Assembly (NCBI RefSeq): GCF_009795805.1
Contig: NZ_WTEY01000010.1
Location: 1-64,000 of the forward strand
Reading direction: 5' to 3'
Length of the DNA: 64,000 bases
Source of the DNA: Gilliamella sp. Pra-s52
GTDB lineage: Bacteria; Pseudomonadota; Gammaproteobacteria; Enterobacterales; Orbaceae
A program made the position numbers and the translations under genes. The notes beneath the pieces are model-generated. The model did not search any database, had not been told where the DNA came from, and saw only the letters and a program-made list of their open reading frames with translations. Every line of letters starts with the position of its first letter. Position 1 is the first letter of the stretch. Shown one piece after another: positions 1 to 6,718 of this stretch.

Positions 1-2
1 TT

Positions 3-395
3 AACACAATGACAGCAACAGGTAACGTTGGTAAAGACGCTGAACTACGTTATCTACAAAACAATACAGCAGTAGCAGAATTTCAATTACCAGTTAAAGC
101 AGGCTACGGAGATAATCAAAAAACATCATGGATTAAGTGTGTGCTATGGGGTAAAGCGGCAGAAGGTTATGCTCCAAATATCAAAAAAGGAGATTTAGTT
201 GTGGTCGGTGGTGAGTTTTATGTTGAAGAATGGCAGAAAGATGGCGCAACATTCACAAGACCGTGTTTGCGTGTATCTCAAATTCAATTGACTAAAAAGC
301 ATGATGAGCAACAAGCACAACAACCTAAACCGCACGCACCGGCTCAGGCTCAGGCTCAGCAAGATGAGTTTATAGATGATGAGATTCCATTTTAG
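3..395 (+). CDS. ssb: Phage-type single-stranded DNA-binding protein, 5' end cut by the window edge
   Basis: OB-fold SSB. The start of the family is recognisable in TATGNVGKDAELRYL, and the protein ends in the acidic tip DDEIPF that SSBs use to recruit partner enzymes. A proline/glutamine-rich linker (roughly residues 98-120) separates the two. An ATG lies at 9, but the frame is open to the left edge and family members normally have two or more residues before TATGN, so the true start is probably just outside the window. It is short (about 130 aa), as in phages. It directly precedes the c4-like immunity region, so it is most likely a prophage replication or recombination gene rather than the housekeeping ssb. 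Confidence 0.88.
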   Translation, partial: NTMTATGNVGKDAELRYLQNNTAVAEFQLPVKAGYGDNQKTSWIKCVLWGKAAEGYAPNIKKGDLVVVGGEFYVEEWQKDGATFTRPCLRVSQIQLTKKHDEQQAQQPKPHAPAQAQAQQDEFIDDEIPF

Positions 396-396
396 T

Positions 397-425
397 TTGA
401 CAATAATTTTATCGGGTTGTATAGT
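397..425 (+). promoter_or_regulatory. Strong sigma70-like promoter of antisense unit A
   Basis: TTGACA at 397-402 and TATAGT at 420-425 are separated by exactly 17 bp, which is close to consensus. The predicted start is near 432, immediately before the predicted antisense target at 433-445. The promoter begins 2 bp after the ssb stop codon. Confidence 0.7.
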
Positions 426-432
426 TGTAATC

Positions 433-445
433 ACTACAACATACG
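433..445 (+). promoter_or_regulatory. Predicted antisense target of c4-like RNA A
   Basis: The segment has two parts, ACTAC (433-437) and CATACG (440-445). They are exact complements of GTAGT (574-578) and of the hairpin loop CGTATG (566-571) in c4-like RNA A. The two-part pairing is arranged as in unit B, but with different bases. Confidence 0.5.
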
Positions 446-452
446 CGGACTT

Positions 453-479
453 CCGCACCCGAAAGCTAGCGGTTTTTTT
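453..479 (+). terminator. Possible attenuator hairpin between target A and RNA A
   Basis: CCGC (453-456) can pair with GCGG (469-472), followed by seven T. The same CCGC can instead pair with GCGG at 445-448, which abuts the antisense target. The two folds exclude each other, so this may be a switch. The stem is only 4 bp with a long loop, so confidence is low. Confidence 0.3.
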
Positions 480-510
480 ATGCCTATTTTTAGGTATTTG
501 ATCATGTCTA

Positions 511-591
511 TGATCGGGTCGAGAGGACGTAATACAATACTCGAAAGAGGAATAAGTCCCGCCGTCGTATGCGGTAGTTGAAGCCCGATCA
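511..591 (+). ncRNA. c4-type antisense RNA, copy A
   Basis: An 81-nt element closed by a perfect 8-bp stem (TGATCGGG 511-518 with CCCGATCA 584-591). Inside are AATACAATAC (531-540) and GGAATAAGTCC (549-559), both shared exactly with copy B, and a CCG/CGG hairpin (562-574) with a 7-nt loop. Size, core sequences and position before an AntA/AntB gene match the C4 antisense RNA of phages P1/P7 and relatives, which is about 77 nt and blocks antirepressor synthesis. Its antisense loop differs from that of copy B and fits a target at 433-445. Family assignment rests on remembered consensus and context; no covariance model was run. Confidence 0.7.
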
Positions 592-642
592 CCTACTAAA
601 TCTTTTTCATAATTACTATCTTTATTAATATCTTTTAAAATA

Positions 643-672
643 TTGACTTCAAATATCATATTGCGATATATT
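643..672 (+). promoter_or_regulatory. Promoter of antisense unit B and the antirepressor gene
   Basis: TTGACT (643-648) and TATATT (667-672) are 18 bp apart, with a predicted start near 679, just before the first target of RNA B. A 9-bp inverted repeat (663-671 with 705-713) overlaps the -10 box and could be a repressor site. Confidence 0.5.
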
Positions 673-713
673 GACCCTTGAGGTGTAGAAACCTTTACAA
701 GCGGATATATCGC
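663..713. repeat. 9-bp inverted repeat around RNA B target 1
   Basis: GCGATATAT (663-671) is the exact reverse complement of ATATATCGC (705-713). The arms overlap the -10 element and lie on both sides of the antisense target at 686-701. It may be a repressor operator pair or an RNA stem that hides the target; the sequence alone does not decide. Confidence 0.4.
686..701 (+). promoter_or_regulatory. First predicted target of c4-like RNA B
   Basis: TAGAAA (686-691) and TACAAG-like TTTACAAG (694-701) repeat the sequence that precedes the antirepressor start. They are complementary to TTTCTA (815-820) and CTTGTA (805-810) in RNA B; 13 of 16 positions pair overall. In P1 the c4 RNA likewise has a target before and one after its own sequence. 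Confidence 0.5.
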
Positions 714-753
714 CCCGTTAGTGTGATTTTTTTGTACCTAAATTTCGTTCTAT

Positions 754-831
754 GATCGAGAGGGCGACGAATACAATACCATAAATGGGAATAAGTCCAG
801 CCGACTTGTACGGTTTTCTAACCTCTTGATC
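754..831 (+). ncRNA. c4-type antisense RNA, copy B
   Basis: A 78-nt element closed by a 10-bp stem (754-763 with 822-831, one G-U pair). It shares AATACAATAC (770-779) and GGAATAAGTCC (788-798) with copy A. A CCG/CGG hairpin (801-813) exposes the loop ACTTGTA, and TTTCTA follows at 815-820. These two segments are complementary to TACAAG and TAGAAA at 862-867 and 851-856, the first of which overlaps the Shine-Dalgarno of the antirepressor gene. This is how C4 of phage P1 acts. The prediction is that RNA B, processed from the leader, shuts down translation of the downstream gene. Confidence 0.75.
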
Positions 832-850
832 GCCCTATTTGGGCTTAGTG

Positions 851-870
851 TAGAAACTAAATACAAGGTG
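851..870 (+). promoter_or_regulatory. RNA B target overlapping the antirepressor Shine-Dalgarno
   Basis: TAGAAA (851-856) and TACAAG (862-867) are complementary to RNA B. The second overlaps the ribosome-binding site AAGGTG (865-870), which lies 7 bp before the ATG at 878. Binding of RNA B would cover the Shine-Dalgarno directly. Confidence 0.6.
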
Positions 871-877
871 CAACATC

Positions 878-1630
878 ATGCAAAATCAAATTATCCCTAT
901 CTTTAACAGTGTTATAAACCAAGAAGAAGTAAAATCCGTCAATGCTAAACTTTTACATTCCTTTTTAGAGGTTGATACAAGATTCAATGATTGGATCATT
1001 CGTCGTATAAATGATTATCAATTTATTGAAAATATTGATTTTGTTTTGGTTACTCAAAAAAGAGTAATCAAAAATAGAGGTGGGGATCGTCGTTCAAAAG
1101 ACTATCATATTACTTTAGATATGGCGAAAGAATTAGCCATGATTGAGAGAACTGAAAAAGGAAGGCAAGCAAGAAAATATTTCATTGAATGTGAAAAACG
1201 ATTAATGCAAATATTACATCCAACAACAATTAACACCGAACAGCAACAAGCAATCAAACAAGCGGTAAATGAACGTTCATTTAGAACAGGTGAGCATTAT
1301 CAAGCCATCTACACTAAACTTTATGAACAATTCAAAATCCCACGTTATCAGGATTTACTTGCTAGTAAGTTCGACGAAGCTATTAAGTGGTTGGGTGGGG
1401 TTACAAAAACAAGAAAAGATATGATTGAGGTAAACAGAACCAATTTGATTTGTTTAGTTCATCACATGATTTGGTTGAACGATTTCTACATAGATAATCG
1501 TTTATATGATGTTTTTAAAATGCTGGGGTCTAATTTCGGTGTAAGACTTCACGATCATTTTGGCGACGGTGCTTTTGTTGCTTCAATGTTTAAACAACAG
1601 CTAGAAAAGAAACAATTACAGAAACTATAA
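878..1630 (+). CDS. ant: AntA/AntB-family phage antirepressor
   Basis: A 250-aa protein whose N-terminal ~100 residues match the AntA/AntB antirepressor domain: NAKLLHSFLEV, NDWIIRRI, then DYHITLDMAKELAM and GRQARKYFIECEK, in family order. Antirepressors inactivate the phage repressor and trigger lytic genes. The C-terminal half (from about residue 115) contains LICLVHHMIWLNDFYIDNRL and resembles no domain I can name with confidence. Start chosen at 878 because AAGGTG sits 7 bp upstream. Two c4-like RNAs precede it, so synthesis is probably controlled by antisense RNA. A terminator follows at 1634. Confidence 0.88.
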   Translation: MQNQIIPIFNSVINQEEVKSVNAKLLHSFLEVDTRFNDWIIRRINDYQFIENIDFVLVTQKRVIKNRGGDRRSKDYHITLDMAKELAMIERTEKGRQARKYFIECEKRLMQILHPTTINTEQQQAIKQAVNERSFRTGEHYQAIYTKLYEQFKIPRYQDLLASKFDEAIKWLGGVTKTRKDMIEVNRTNLICLVHHMIWLNDFYIDNRLYDVFKMLGSNFGVRLHDHFGDGAFVASMFKQQLEKKQLQKL

Positions 1631-1633
1631 ATT

Positions 1634-1654
1634 AAGGGCATTATGCCCTTTTTT
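1634..1654 (+). terminator. Rho-independent terminator after the antirepressor gene
   Basis: AAGGGCA (1634-1640) pairs with TGCCCTT (1644-1650) across a 3-nt loop, followed by a run of T to 1654. It starts 4 bp after the antirepressor stop codon. Confidence 0.8.
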
Positions 1655-1768
1655 AATCCCCAAAATCTGTTAATAACACACTGAACAACCACCCTATTCT
1701 ATTAATTTATTACAAATATCTGCGCTGACTATTTGGCGTGCGATTTCTATTATCTAAAGGAAACAATT

Positions 1769-2065
1769 ATGACAACACACGAACTAAAAATTAAATCAGA
1801 GCATTTCATGGACGTTATAAAAGGCATAAAAAAGGCTGAAATTCGTTACAACGACCGAAATTATCAAGTCGGAGATATTCTAAAGTTGCATGAAATTGAT
1901 GAGCACAGCAATCGTACTGGTAATCAATGTGGCGTTATTGTCTCTCATATTTTAGACGATACTGAGTATTTGCGCGACGGGTATGTAATGTTGAGCATCG
2001 GAGTAATGTCTAGGTTTATATTGAATGAGACGGCGAACGATGAAAAAACCACTAAAAACAACTGA
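1769..2065 (+). CDS. DUF3850 protein (ASCH/PUA-like fold)
   Basis: A 98-aa protein that is almost entirely one DUF3850 domain: HELKIKSEHFMDVIKGIKK, then EIRYNDRNYQVGDILKL and ending DGYVMLSIG. The family is common in phages and is related to ASCH domains, which have a PUA-like RNA-binding fold; its role is unknown. The ATG at 1769 is chosen over an upstream in-frame GTG at 1733 because AAAGGA lies 7 bp before it. It follows the antirepressor terminator and has its own leader. A 19-codon frame overlaps its 3' end. Confidence 0.78.
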   Translation: MTTHELKIKSEHFMDVIKGIKKAEIRYNDRNYQVGDILKLHEIDEHSNRTGNQCGVIVSHILDDTEYLRDGYVMLSIGVMSRFILNETANDEKTTKNN

Positions 2066-2099
2066 CGGTAGAGTCAAAAAGAGAGTTTACAGTGAATAA
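2040..2099 (+). CDS. Possible tiny basic protein overlapping the DUF3850 gene
   Basis: An ATG at 2040 opens a 19-residue frame, MKKPLKTTDGRVKKRVYSE, overlapping the last 26 bases of the DUF3850 gene in another frame. Seven of 19 residues are Lys/Arg. The upstream Shine-Dalgarno is weak. Phage operons often hold such small overlapping genes, but nothing here proves translation. Confidence 0.2.
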   Translation: MKKPLKTTDGRVKKRVYSE

Positions 2100-2161
2100 A
2101 CACTGCGAATTACTGAGTGTTATTTATTGATGAGAGATGAGAAGAAATTATAGGAGTAATC

Positions 2162-2362
2162 ATGGAAAAAATTATTTTAACAAAAGCAGTATCGTTGCAA
2201 GGCGTAAAATCTATAACAAGCTTTAGCCGAGCAACAATATATAGAAAAATACAAACAGAAAACTTCCCTCGACCAATAAAAATATCAGCCAAGAGGGTCG
2301 TCTGGGACGAAGCTCAAGTAAAAAATTGGCTACAAGAAAAGGCTAACTCGTATATTCAGTAG
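2162..2362 (+). CDS. AlpA-family regulator/excisionase
   Basis: A 66-aa winged-helix protein. The order typical of AlpA (prophage CP4-57 regulator family) is visible: a helix-turn-helix with SRATIYRKI near residues 21-29, then FPRPIKISAKRVVWDEAQVKNWL. AlpA proteins activate or direct excision by the neighbouring integrase. GGAG upstream (about 2152) supports the ATG at 2162. The last 20 bp overlap the end of the convergent integrase gene, an intimate arrangement that fits a regulator/integrase module. Confidence 0.82.
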   Translation: MEKIILTKAVSLQGVKSITSFSRATIYRKIQTENFPRPIKISAKRVVWDEAQVKNWLQEKANSYIQ

Positions 2363-3548
2363 TCCATTTATCTATCATATCCGCCCAATCTTGTAATAGT
2401 TTTCGCCTTTGCTCTGAGTATTCAGCTTTATTGTAAACAGCTCTAACGCCTCGTTGCTCATGAGCTAAAGCCTTTTCTATCCAGTCAGAATTGTATCCAG
2501 CTTCATGTAGGTGAGTTGATGCGGTTCTTCTCATGTCATGTACAGTAAAATCACCGAGATTAAAACCGTTCTTTTGAGCCAATTGAATAGTATGCGTGCA
2601 AGCTCTGTTTAGTGATGATTTTGATATATTCCCGTACTTTGATTGCCCAAAGCTTGGTAAAACAAATGGTGATTCGCTTGATAATATCTTTAACTGCATA
2701 AACAAATCGATTGCTTGTTTAGATAAATAAACAACATGAGGTCTACCTGCCCCCTGTCTGCTCGCTTTCATGCGTTCGGCAGGGATTGTCCATTCCGCAT
2801 TTTTAAAATCTATTTCATCCCACGTTGCATCAACTATTCCACTTTTTCTTGTCATTGTTAGCATAATTAGCTTTAGTGCGATCTTTAATTGAAGAGACGT
2901 TTTGCTAATTTTCAATGTGTTAAAAAATATACCCACTTCTTGCTTTGTTAACGCTCTATCCCTTGGTGTGAAAGTCGCTATTGAAGATCCTTTTACATAA
3001 TCAGCAGGATTATCATAATTAGCCCCCCTCGCCTTCGCGTATGTAAAGACCATGCCAACAATATCTCGTGTTCTTACCGCCGTTACAGGTGCGCGTTCTT
3101 TAATTTTCTCACAATATTGCCTCAACATTGTTGGAGTTATTTCTGACAATAACAATTTACCGAATTTTGGAGCAACATCTCTTGCGATTATTCCTTGCAC
3201 TACATCTCTGGTACTAATTGCATAATCAACATCATTAAACCATTTATCCAACCAATACCCAAAAACATCATTATTTTTTGTTTGCTTTTCACGTTGCTTT
3301 TCCTTTGCGGGTGAAAGCCCATTTGCAATTAATTTCTTTGCTTCAAGTAGCTTATCTCTTGCTTCAGATAGTGATAATTCACCATGTTTACCAAAAGTGA
3401 TTGTTTCTCGTCGCCCGTTAATGCGGTAATCATAACGAAAAGACAACGTACCTGCTTTAGATACGGCAACATACAACCCATCTCGATCTGGAATTTTATA
3501 TTGTTTGTCTTTTGGCTTTATTGATTTAAGCTTAGTTTCTGTTAACAT
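2343..3548 (-). CDS. int: P4-type tyrosine integrase
   Basis: A 401-aa tyrosine recombinase. Residues 1-~90 are the DUF4102 arm-binding domain (DGLYVAVSKAG, ITFGKHGELSLSEAR). A SAM-like core-binding domain follows, then the catalytic domain with R234 (TMTRKSG), H337-x-x-R340 (VHDMRR), H363 (LAHEQ) and Y372 (VYNKAEY), so the active site is complete. It would integrate and excise the element whose other genes lie to its left. The 5' end faces the 3' end of guaA, a site used by P4-type integrases. TACCGTCA repeats occupy its upstream region and could be arm-type sites. Confidence 0.93.
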   Translation of the reverse strand: MLTETKLKSIKPKDKQYKIPDRDGLYVAVSKAGTLSFRYDYRINGRRETITFGKHGELSLSEARDKLLEAKKLIANGLSPAKEKQREKQTKNNDVFGYWLDKWFNDVDYAISTRDVVQGIIARDVAPKFGKLLLSEITPTMLRQYCEKIKERAPVTAVRTRDIVGMVFTYAKARGANYDNPADYVKGSSIATFTPRDRALTKQEVGIFFNTLKISKTSLQLKIALKLIMLTMTRKSGIVDATWDEIDFKNAEWTIPAERMKASRQGAGRPHVVYLSKQAIDLFMQLKILSSESPFVLPSFGQSKYGNISKSSLNRACTHTIQLAQKNGFNLGDFTVHDMRRTASTHLHEAGYNSDWIEKALAHEQRGVRAVYNKAEYSEQRRKLLQDWADMIDKWTTEYTS

Positions 3549-3560
3549 ATTTATCTCCTA

Positions 3561-3633
3561 TACCGTCATGCGTGTCGGTAATTTTAGTAAAATATTCTAT
3601 GTTAAAATTATGATACCGTCAAAGCTACCGTCA
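3561..3633. repeat. TACCGTCA repeats upstream of the integrase gene
   Basis: TACCGTCA occurs at 3561-3568, 3614-3621 and 3626-3633, with an inverted one-mismatch copy at 3573-3580. Another inverted exact copy lies at 2063-2070, before alpA. Short clustered repeats beside a P4-type integrase are typical arm-binding or excisionase sites; the role here is inferred from position only. Confidence 0.5.
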
Positions 3634-3650
3634 AAAAAAGTGAGCTTAAA

Positions 3651-3680
3651 TGAGACAAAATAAGACAAAATGAAACAAAA
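3651..3680. repeat. Three tandem 10-bp repeats
   Basis: TGAGACAAAA, TAAGACAAAA and TGAAACAAAA follow each other without gaps, a spacing of one helical turn. They lie between the integrase gene and the guaA end and may bind integrase, IHF-like proteins or excisionase. Confidence 0.5.
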
Positions 3681-3701
3681 AAGCCTTGATAAACAAGGCT
3701 T
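3681..3701 (-). terminator. Terminator of guaA
   Basis: AAGCCTTG and CAAGGCTT form an 8-bp stem with a 5-nt loop. Read on the minus strand the stem is followed by TTTTTTG, so it ends guaA transcription before it enters the integrase gene. Confidence 0.75.
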
Positions 3702-3770
3702 AAAATAACAAAAAAAGACAATATGAGATTACATGATATTAAATGCAATCATTCCCACTCAATAGTAGCT
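3702..3770. other. Presumed attachment-site junction at the guaA 3' end
   Basis: The integrated element ends somewhere between the integrase repeats and the last codons of guaA (stop at 3749-3751). The guaA 3' end is a known target of this integrase type. The matching repeat at the other end is outside the window, so the exact core cannot be read. Confidence 0.3.
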
Positions 3771-5332
3771 GGCGGTTTTCCGCTTATATCATACACAACA
3801 CGGGATATGCCGTTAACCTCATTAATAATGCGGTTAGAAACTCGCCCAAGGAATTCATATGGTAAGTGAGCCCAATGAGCAGTCATAAAGTCAACCGTTT
3901 CAACTGCCCGCAGTGAAACAACCCAATCATATTTACGCCCATCCCCCATTACACCTACTGAACGTACAGGTAAAAACACAGTAAAGGCTTGACTAACTTT
4001 ATGATAAAGTTCAGCTTTGTAAAGTTCTTCGATAAAAATAGCATCAGCTTGACGTAATAAGTCACAATACTCTTTTTTAACTTCACCAAGAACTCGTACA
4101 CCTAAACCTGGTCCTGGGAATGGATGGCGATAAAGCATATCGTAAGGTAAGCCAAGTTCTAAACCTATTTTGCGTACTTCGTCTTTAAATAGCTCTCTTA
4201 ATGGTTCAACTAAGCCCATTTTCATATCTTCAGGTAAACCACCAACATTATGATGTGATTTAATCACATGAGCCTTACCTGTGTCGGCTGCTGCCGATTC
4301 AATAACATCAGGATAGATAGTACCTTGTGCTAACCATTTTACATCTTTAAGTTTTGCTGCTTCTTCATCGAATACAGCAACAAATTCACGTCCAATAATT
4401 TTACGTTTAGCTTCCGGATCCGCTTCACCTTTTAGTGCAGCTAAAAAGCGATCTTCGGCGTTTACAGCAATAATATTTAAGCCAAATTTATTACCAAACA
4501 TATCCATAACTTGCTGCGCTTCATTCAGGCGCAATAAACCATGATCAACAAATACACAAGTTAACTGATCACCAATAGCTTGATGTAATAATAATGCAGT
4601 TACAGAAGAATCCACTCCACCTGATAAGCCAAGTAACACTTTGTCATTACCAACCTTTTCTTTAATGCGAGCAATAGCGTCACTAATAATTGATGATGGA
4701 GTCCAAAGTTTTTCGCAGTGACAAATGTCGATCACAAAACGTTGCAGTAATTCAAAACCTTTAATCGTATGCGTCACTTCTGGGTGAAATTGCACACCAT
4801 AAAATTGTTTTTCATCATTAGCCATAATAGCAAATGGACATGTTTCGGTACGACCAATAAGTGTAAAACTGTCTGGTAGCGTTGTGACTTTATCGCCATG
4901 GCTCATCCATACATCGAGTTGGTTAATCCCTGTATCAGTCGTATTATCTAAAATGCCATCAGTTAACTTAGATGATCCAACAATATCCACTTTGGCATAA
5001 CCAAACTCTCGTTGATTAGAAGCGGTAACTTGCCCTCCTTTACCTACTTGAACTGCCATAGTTTGCATGCCATAACAGATCCCCAATACTGGCACACCTG
5101 CATTGAACACATATCCGGGTGCTCGTGGGCTGTTTGGTTCAGTAGTACTTTCAGGGCCACCTGATAAAATAATACCTTTGGGATTAAATTGTTTGATTTT
5201 TTCTTCCGATACATCCCACGGCCAAAGTTCACAATAAACACCAATTTCGCGAATACGACGAGCAATTAACTGAGTAACTTGCGAACCAAAATCAAGAATT
5301 AAAATGCGTTGCTGGTGGATGTCTTTTTTCAT
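3749..5332 (-). CDS. guaA: GMP synthase (glutamine-hydrolysing)
   Basis: 527 aa, near the usual 525. It converts XMP, ATP and glutamine to GMP in the cytoplasm. The N-terminal glutamine amidotransferase has C86 in GICYGMQT and the FHPEVTHT histidine/glutamate; the ATP-pyrophosphatase domain has LSGGVDSS; the C-terminal dimerisation domain ends PPATIEWE. The start at 5332 (MKKDIHQQ) fits the family and has AGGA upstream; an 18-codon extension to 5386 is possible but does not resemble GuaA. guaB is not next to it, unlike in E. coli: the upstream neighbour is a divergent gene. The 3' end borders the integrated element and the gene is intact. Confidence 0.97.
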   Translation of the reverse strand: MKKDIHQQRILILDFGSQVTQLIARRIREIGVYCELWPWDVSEEKIKQFNPKGIILSGGPESTTEPNSPRAPGYVFNAGVPVLGICYGMQTMAVQVGKGGQVTASNQREFGYAKVDIVGSSKLTDGILDNTTDTGINQLDVWMSHGDKVTTLPDSFTLIGRTETCPFAIMANDEKQFYGVQFHPEVTHTIKGFELLQRFVIDICHCEKLWTPSSIISDAIARIKEKVGNDKVLLGLSGGVDSSVTALLLHQAIGDQLTCVFVDHGLLRLNEAQQVMDMFGNKFGLNIIAVNAEDRFLAALKGEADPEAKRKIIGREFVAVFDEEAAKLKDVKWLAQGTIYPDVIESAAADTGKAHVIKSHHNVGGLPEDMKMGLVEPLRELFKDEVRKIGLELGLPYDMLYRHPFPGPGLGVRVLGEVKKEYCDLLRQADAIFIEELYKAELYHKVSQAFTVFLPVRSVGVMGDGRKYDWVVSLRAVETVDFMTAHWAHLPYEFLGRVSNRIINEVNGISRVVYDISGKPPATIEWE

Positions 5333-5535
5333 CAATTTTATTCCTAAACTATGAACTAATACAAAATTAGGGTGATATTGTACCATTTACCAAATAAATT
5401 GAGAGCATTAATTAAAAACAATTATAAATATTTTATATTATCAATAATTTTCAAATCACCTTATTACAGAATTCAATATCATGGTCATCAGACTAACCTT
5501 GTGATAAGTCAGCAAATCAAAAAAATTAAATTCCC

Positions 5536-5577
5536 TTTACCCAGTTAATAAGTAAACTTATAATAAGTCAACTTATT
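5536..5577 (+). promoter_or_regulatory. Promoter with two tandem palindromic operators (MarR-type)
   Basis: TTTACC (5536-5541), 17 bp, TATAAT (5559-5564). Two palindromes with arms AATAAGT/ACTTATT lie at 5547-5562 and 5562-5577, 15 bp apart. They cover the -10 box and start site of an operon whose second gene is a MarR regulator, so autorepression is likely. Confidence 0.6.
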
Positions 5578-5590
5578 AAAAGGAGACGCT

Positions 5591-6022
5591 ATGGATACCA
5601 TTTCAATTTCTTTCATATTACCAACCAAAGCTAAACCAACTCAAATTTGGCAATACTATACTGATCTTAATTTAAGAAAATTATGGGAAACTGATCTTGA
5701 AGAATTTCGTATATTTGGTGACTTAAAAACAGGATCTAAAGGTATTTTCAAATTACAAAATATACCAGAAATGGAAGTTACTTTATCAAAGATTATTGAT
5801 GAGCAAGAATTTACAGAACAATTTGATATGCCTGAAATAGGTTTACTTTTTTTCTCACATCAAATTATTGAAATATCGCATAATCAATATGCATTAAAAT
5901 CAGAAATTTCTCTAAAACCGAACAAAAAAATGGATACTAAAGCATCTTATGATTTTATAAAACAGATTTCAGATGATATTATTGATAAAGCTTACAAATT
6001 AAATAGCTTAGTTGAAGGGTAA
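5591..6022 (+). CDS. SRPBCC-family (START-like) protein
   Basis: A 143-aa protein with the helix-grip layout of SRPBCC/polyketide-cyclase-like proteins: an opening strand (ISFILPTKAKPTQIWQYYTDLN), a central run of strands with GSKGIFKL and IPEMEVTLSKI, and a long C-terminal helix (SYDFIKQISDDIIDKAYKL). These bind small hydrophobic ligands or act as AHSA1-like or cyclase proteins; no ligand can be named. AGGAG lies just before the ATG. It is 3 bp upstream of the MarR gene and shares its promoter. It could supply or sense the compound to which the regulator responds. Confidence 0.7.
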   Translation: MDTISISFILPTKAKPTQIWQYYTDLNLRKLWETDLEEFRIFGDLKTGSKGIFKLQNIPEMEVTLSKIIDEQEFTEQFDMPEIGLLFFSHQIIEISHNQYALKSEISLKPNKKMDTKASYDFIKQISDDIIDKAYKLNSLVEG

Positions 6023-6025
6023 ATT

Positions 6026-6493
6026 ATGACAAAGGACAATAAGTTTTTGACTCAATTCCAAACTGATTCTGAATCTATTGGTTTTGTTTTTATGAAAACT
6101 TATTCGTCTTGGCATACAAATATCAAAAATTGCTTGAAAAAACAGTCTATCACTCATCCTCAATTTATTGTGCTTGCAACACTTGCTTATCTATCACAGC
6201 AACCAGACGAAATAACACAAGTTATTTTATCAAATAAAACAAATATCGATGTGATGACAATTTCCCAAATATTAGAGAATTTAGAAAAAAAGGATTATAT
6301 AAAACGCTCTTGCTCAATTAAAGATAGCCGGGCAAAATCCATTCAATTAACACAAAAAGGATTGAATAAAGCGAATGAAACTGTACCTTTGGTTGAACAA
6401 ATAGATAAAGATTTTTTTTCAACATTACAAGGTGATAAAGAACAATTTATGAAAATGTTATTAACACTATTAAAAACCAACATGGAGGGATAA
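6026..6493 (+). CDS. MarR-family transcriptional regulator
   Basis: 155 aa with a winged helix: a recognition region NKTNIDVMTISQILENLEKKDYIKR and wing SIKDSRAKSIQLTQKG, the most conserved part of MarR proteins. MarR dimers bind palindromes and release them when a small ligand binds. The double palindrome at 5547-5577 in front of the operon is a fitting site. It is co-transcribed with the SRPBCC gene (3-bp gap). No drug pump or degradation gene is adjacent, so the effector is unknown. Confidence 0.88.
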   Translation: MTKDNKFLTQFQTDSESIGFVFMKTYSSWHTNIKNCLKKQSITHPQFIVLATLAYLSQQPDEITQVILSNKTNIDVMTISQILENLEKKDYIKRSCSIKDSRAKSIQLTQKGLNKANETVPLVEQIDKDFFSTLQGDKEQFMKMLLTLLKTNMEG

Positions 6494-6667
6494 AATCATT
6501 TATAACTTTTTATTATTTATTGTTTTTATCAACTTTGAATGCTTAGACTTGACTTAAAATAAGTTTTTGAAGACCTTCTCTCAAATTTCTAGAACAAAAT
6601 ACTTTAAAACTGAATCGTTATAACTCAAACTTTTTAAAGCTCATTACTTGGCGCAATTTAATTAAAA

Positions 6668-6690
6668 AAAGGTGATATTTCATCACCTTT
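6668..6690 (-). terminator. Terminator of pta
   Basis: AAAGGTGAT (6668-6676) pairs with ATCACCTTT (6682-6690), 9 bp with a 5-nt loop. On the minus strand it is followed by a T run, so it ends the ackA-pta transcript; it may also stop the marR transcript. Confidence 0.75.
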
Positions 6691-6718
6691 TATCTATAGT
6701 CAAAATGTATTACTAAAC

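Noticed and set aside
195-659. Minus-strand 154-codon frame across ssb and the c4-like RNA A
   Set aside because: It overlaps ssb, promoter A and the antisense RNA, has no Shine-Dalgarno and no protein-like sequence.
2091-2129. Terminator-like hairpin with AATAAACACT and GTGTTATTTATT before alpA
   Set aside because: The arms pair only through about four consecutive bases plus A/T, so no stable stem is supported.
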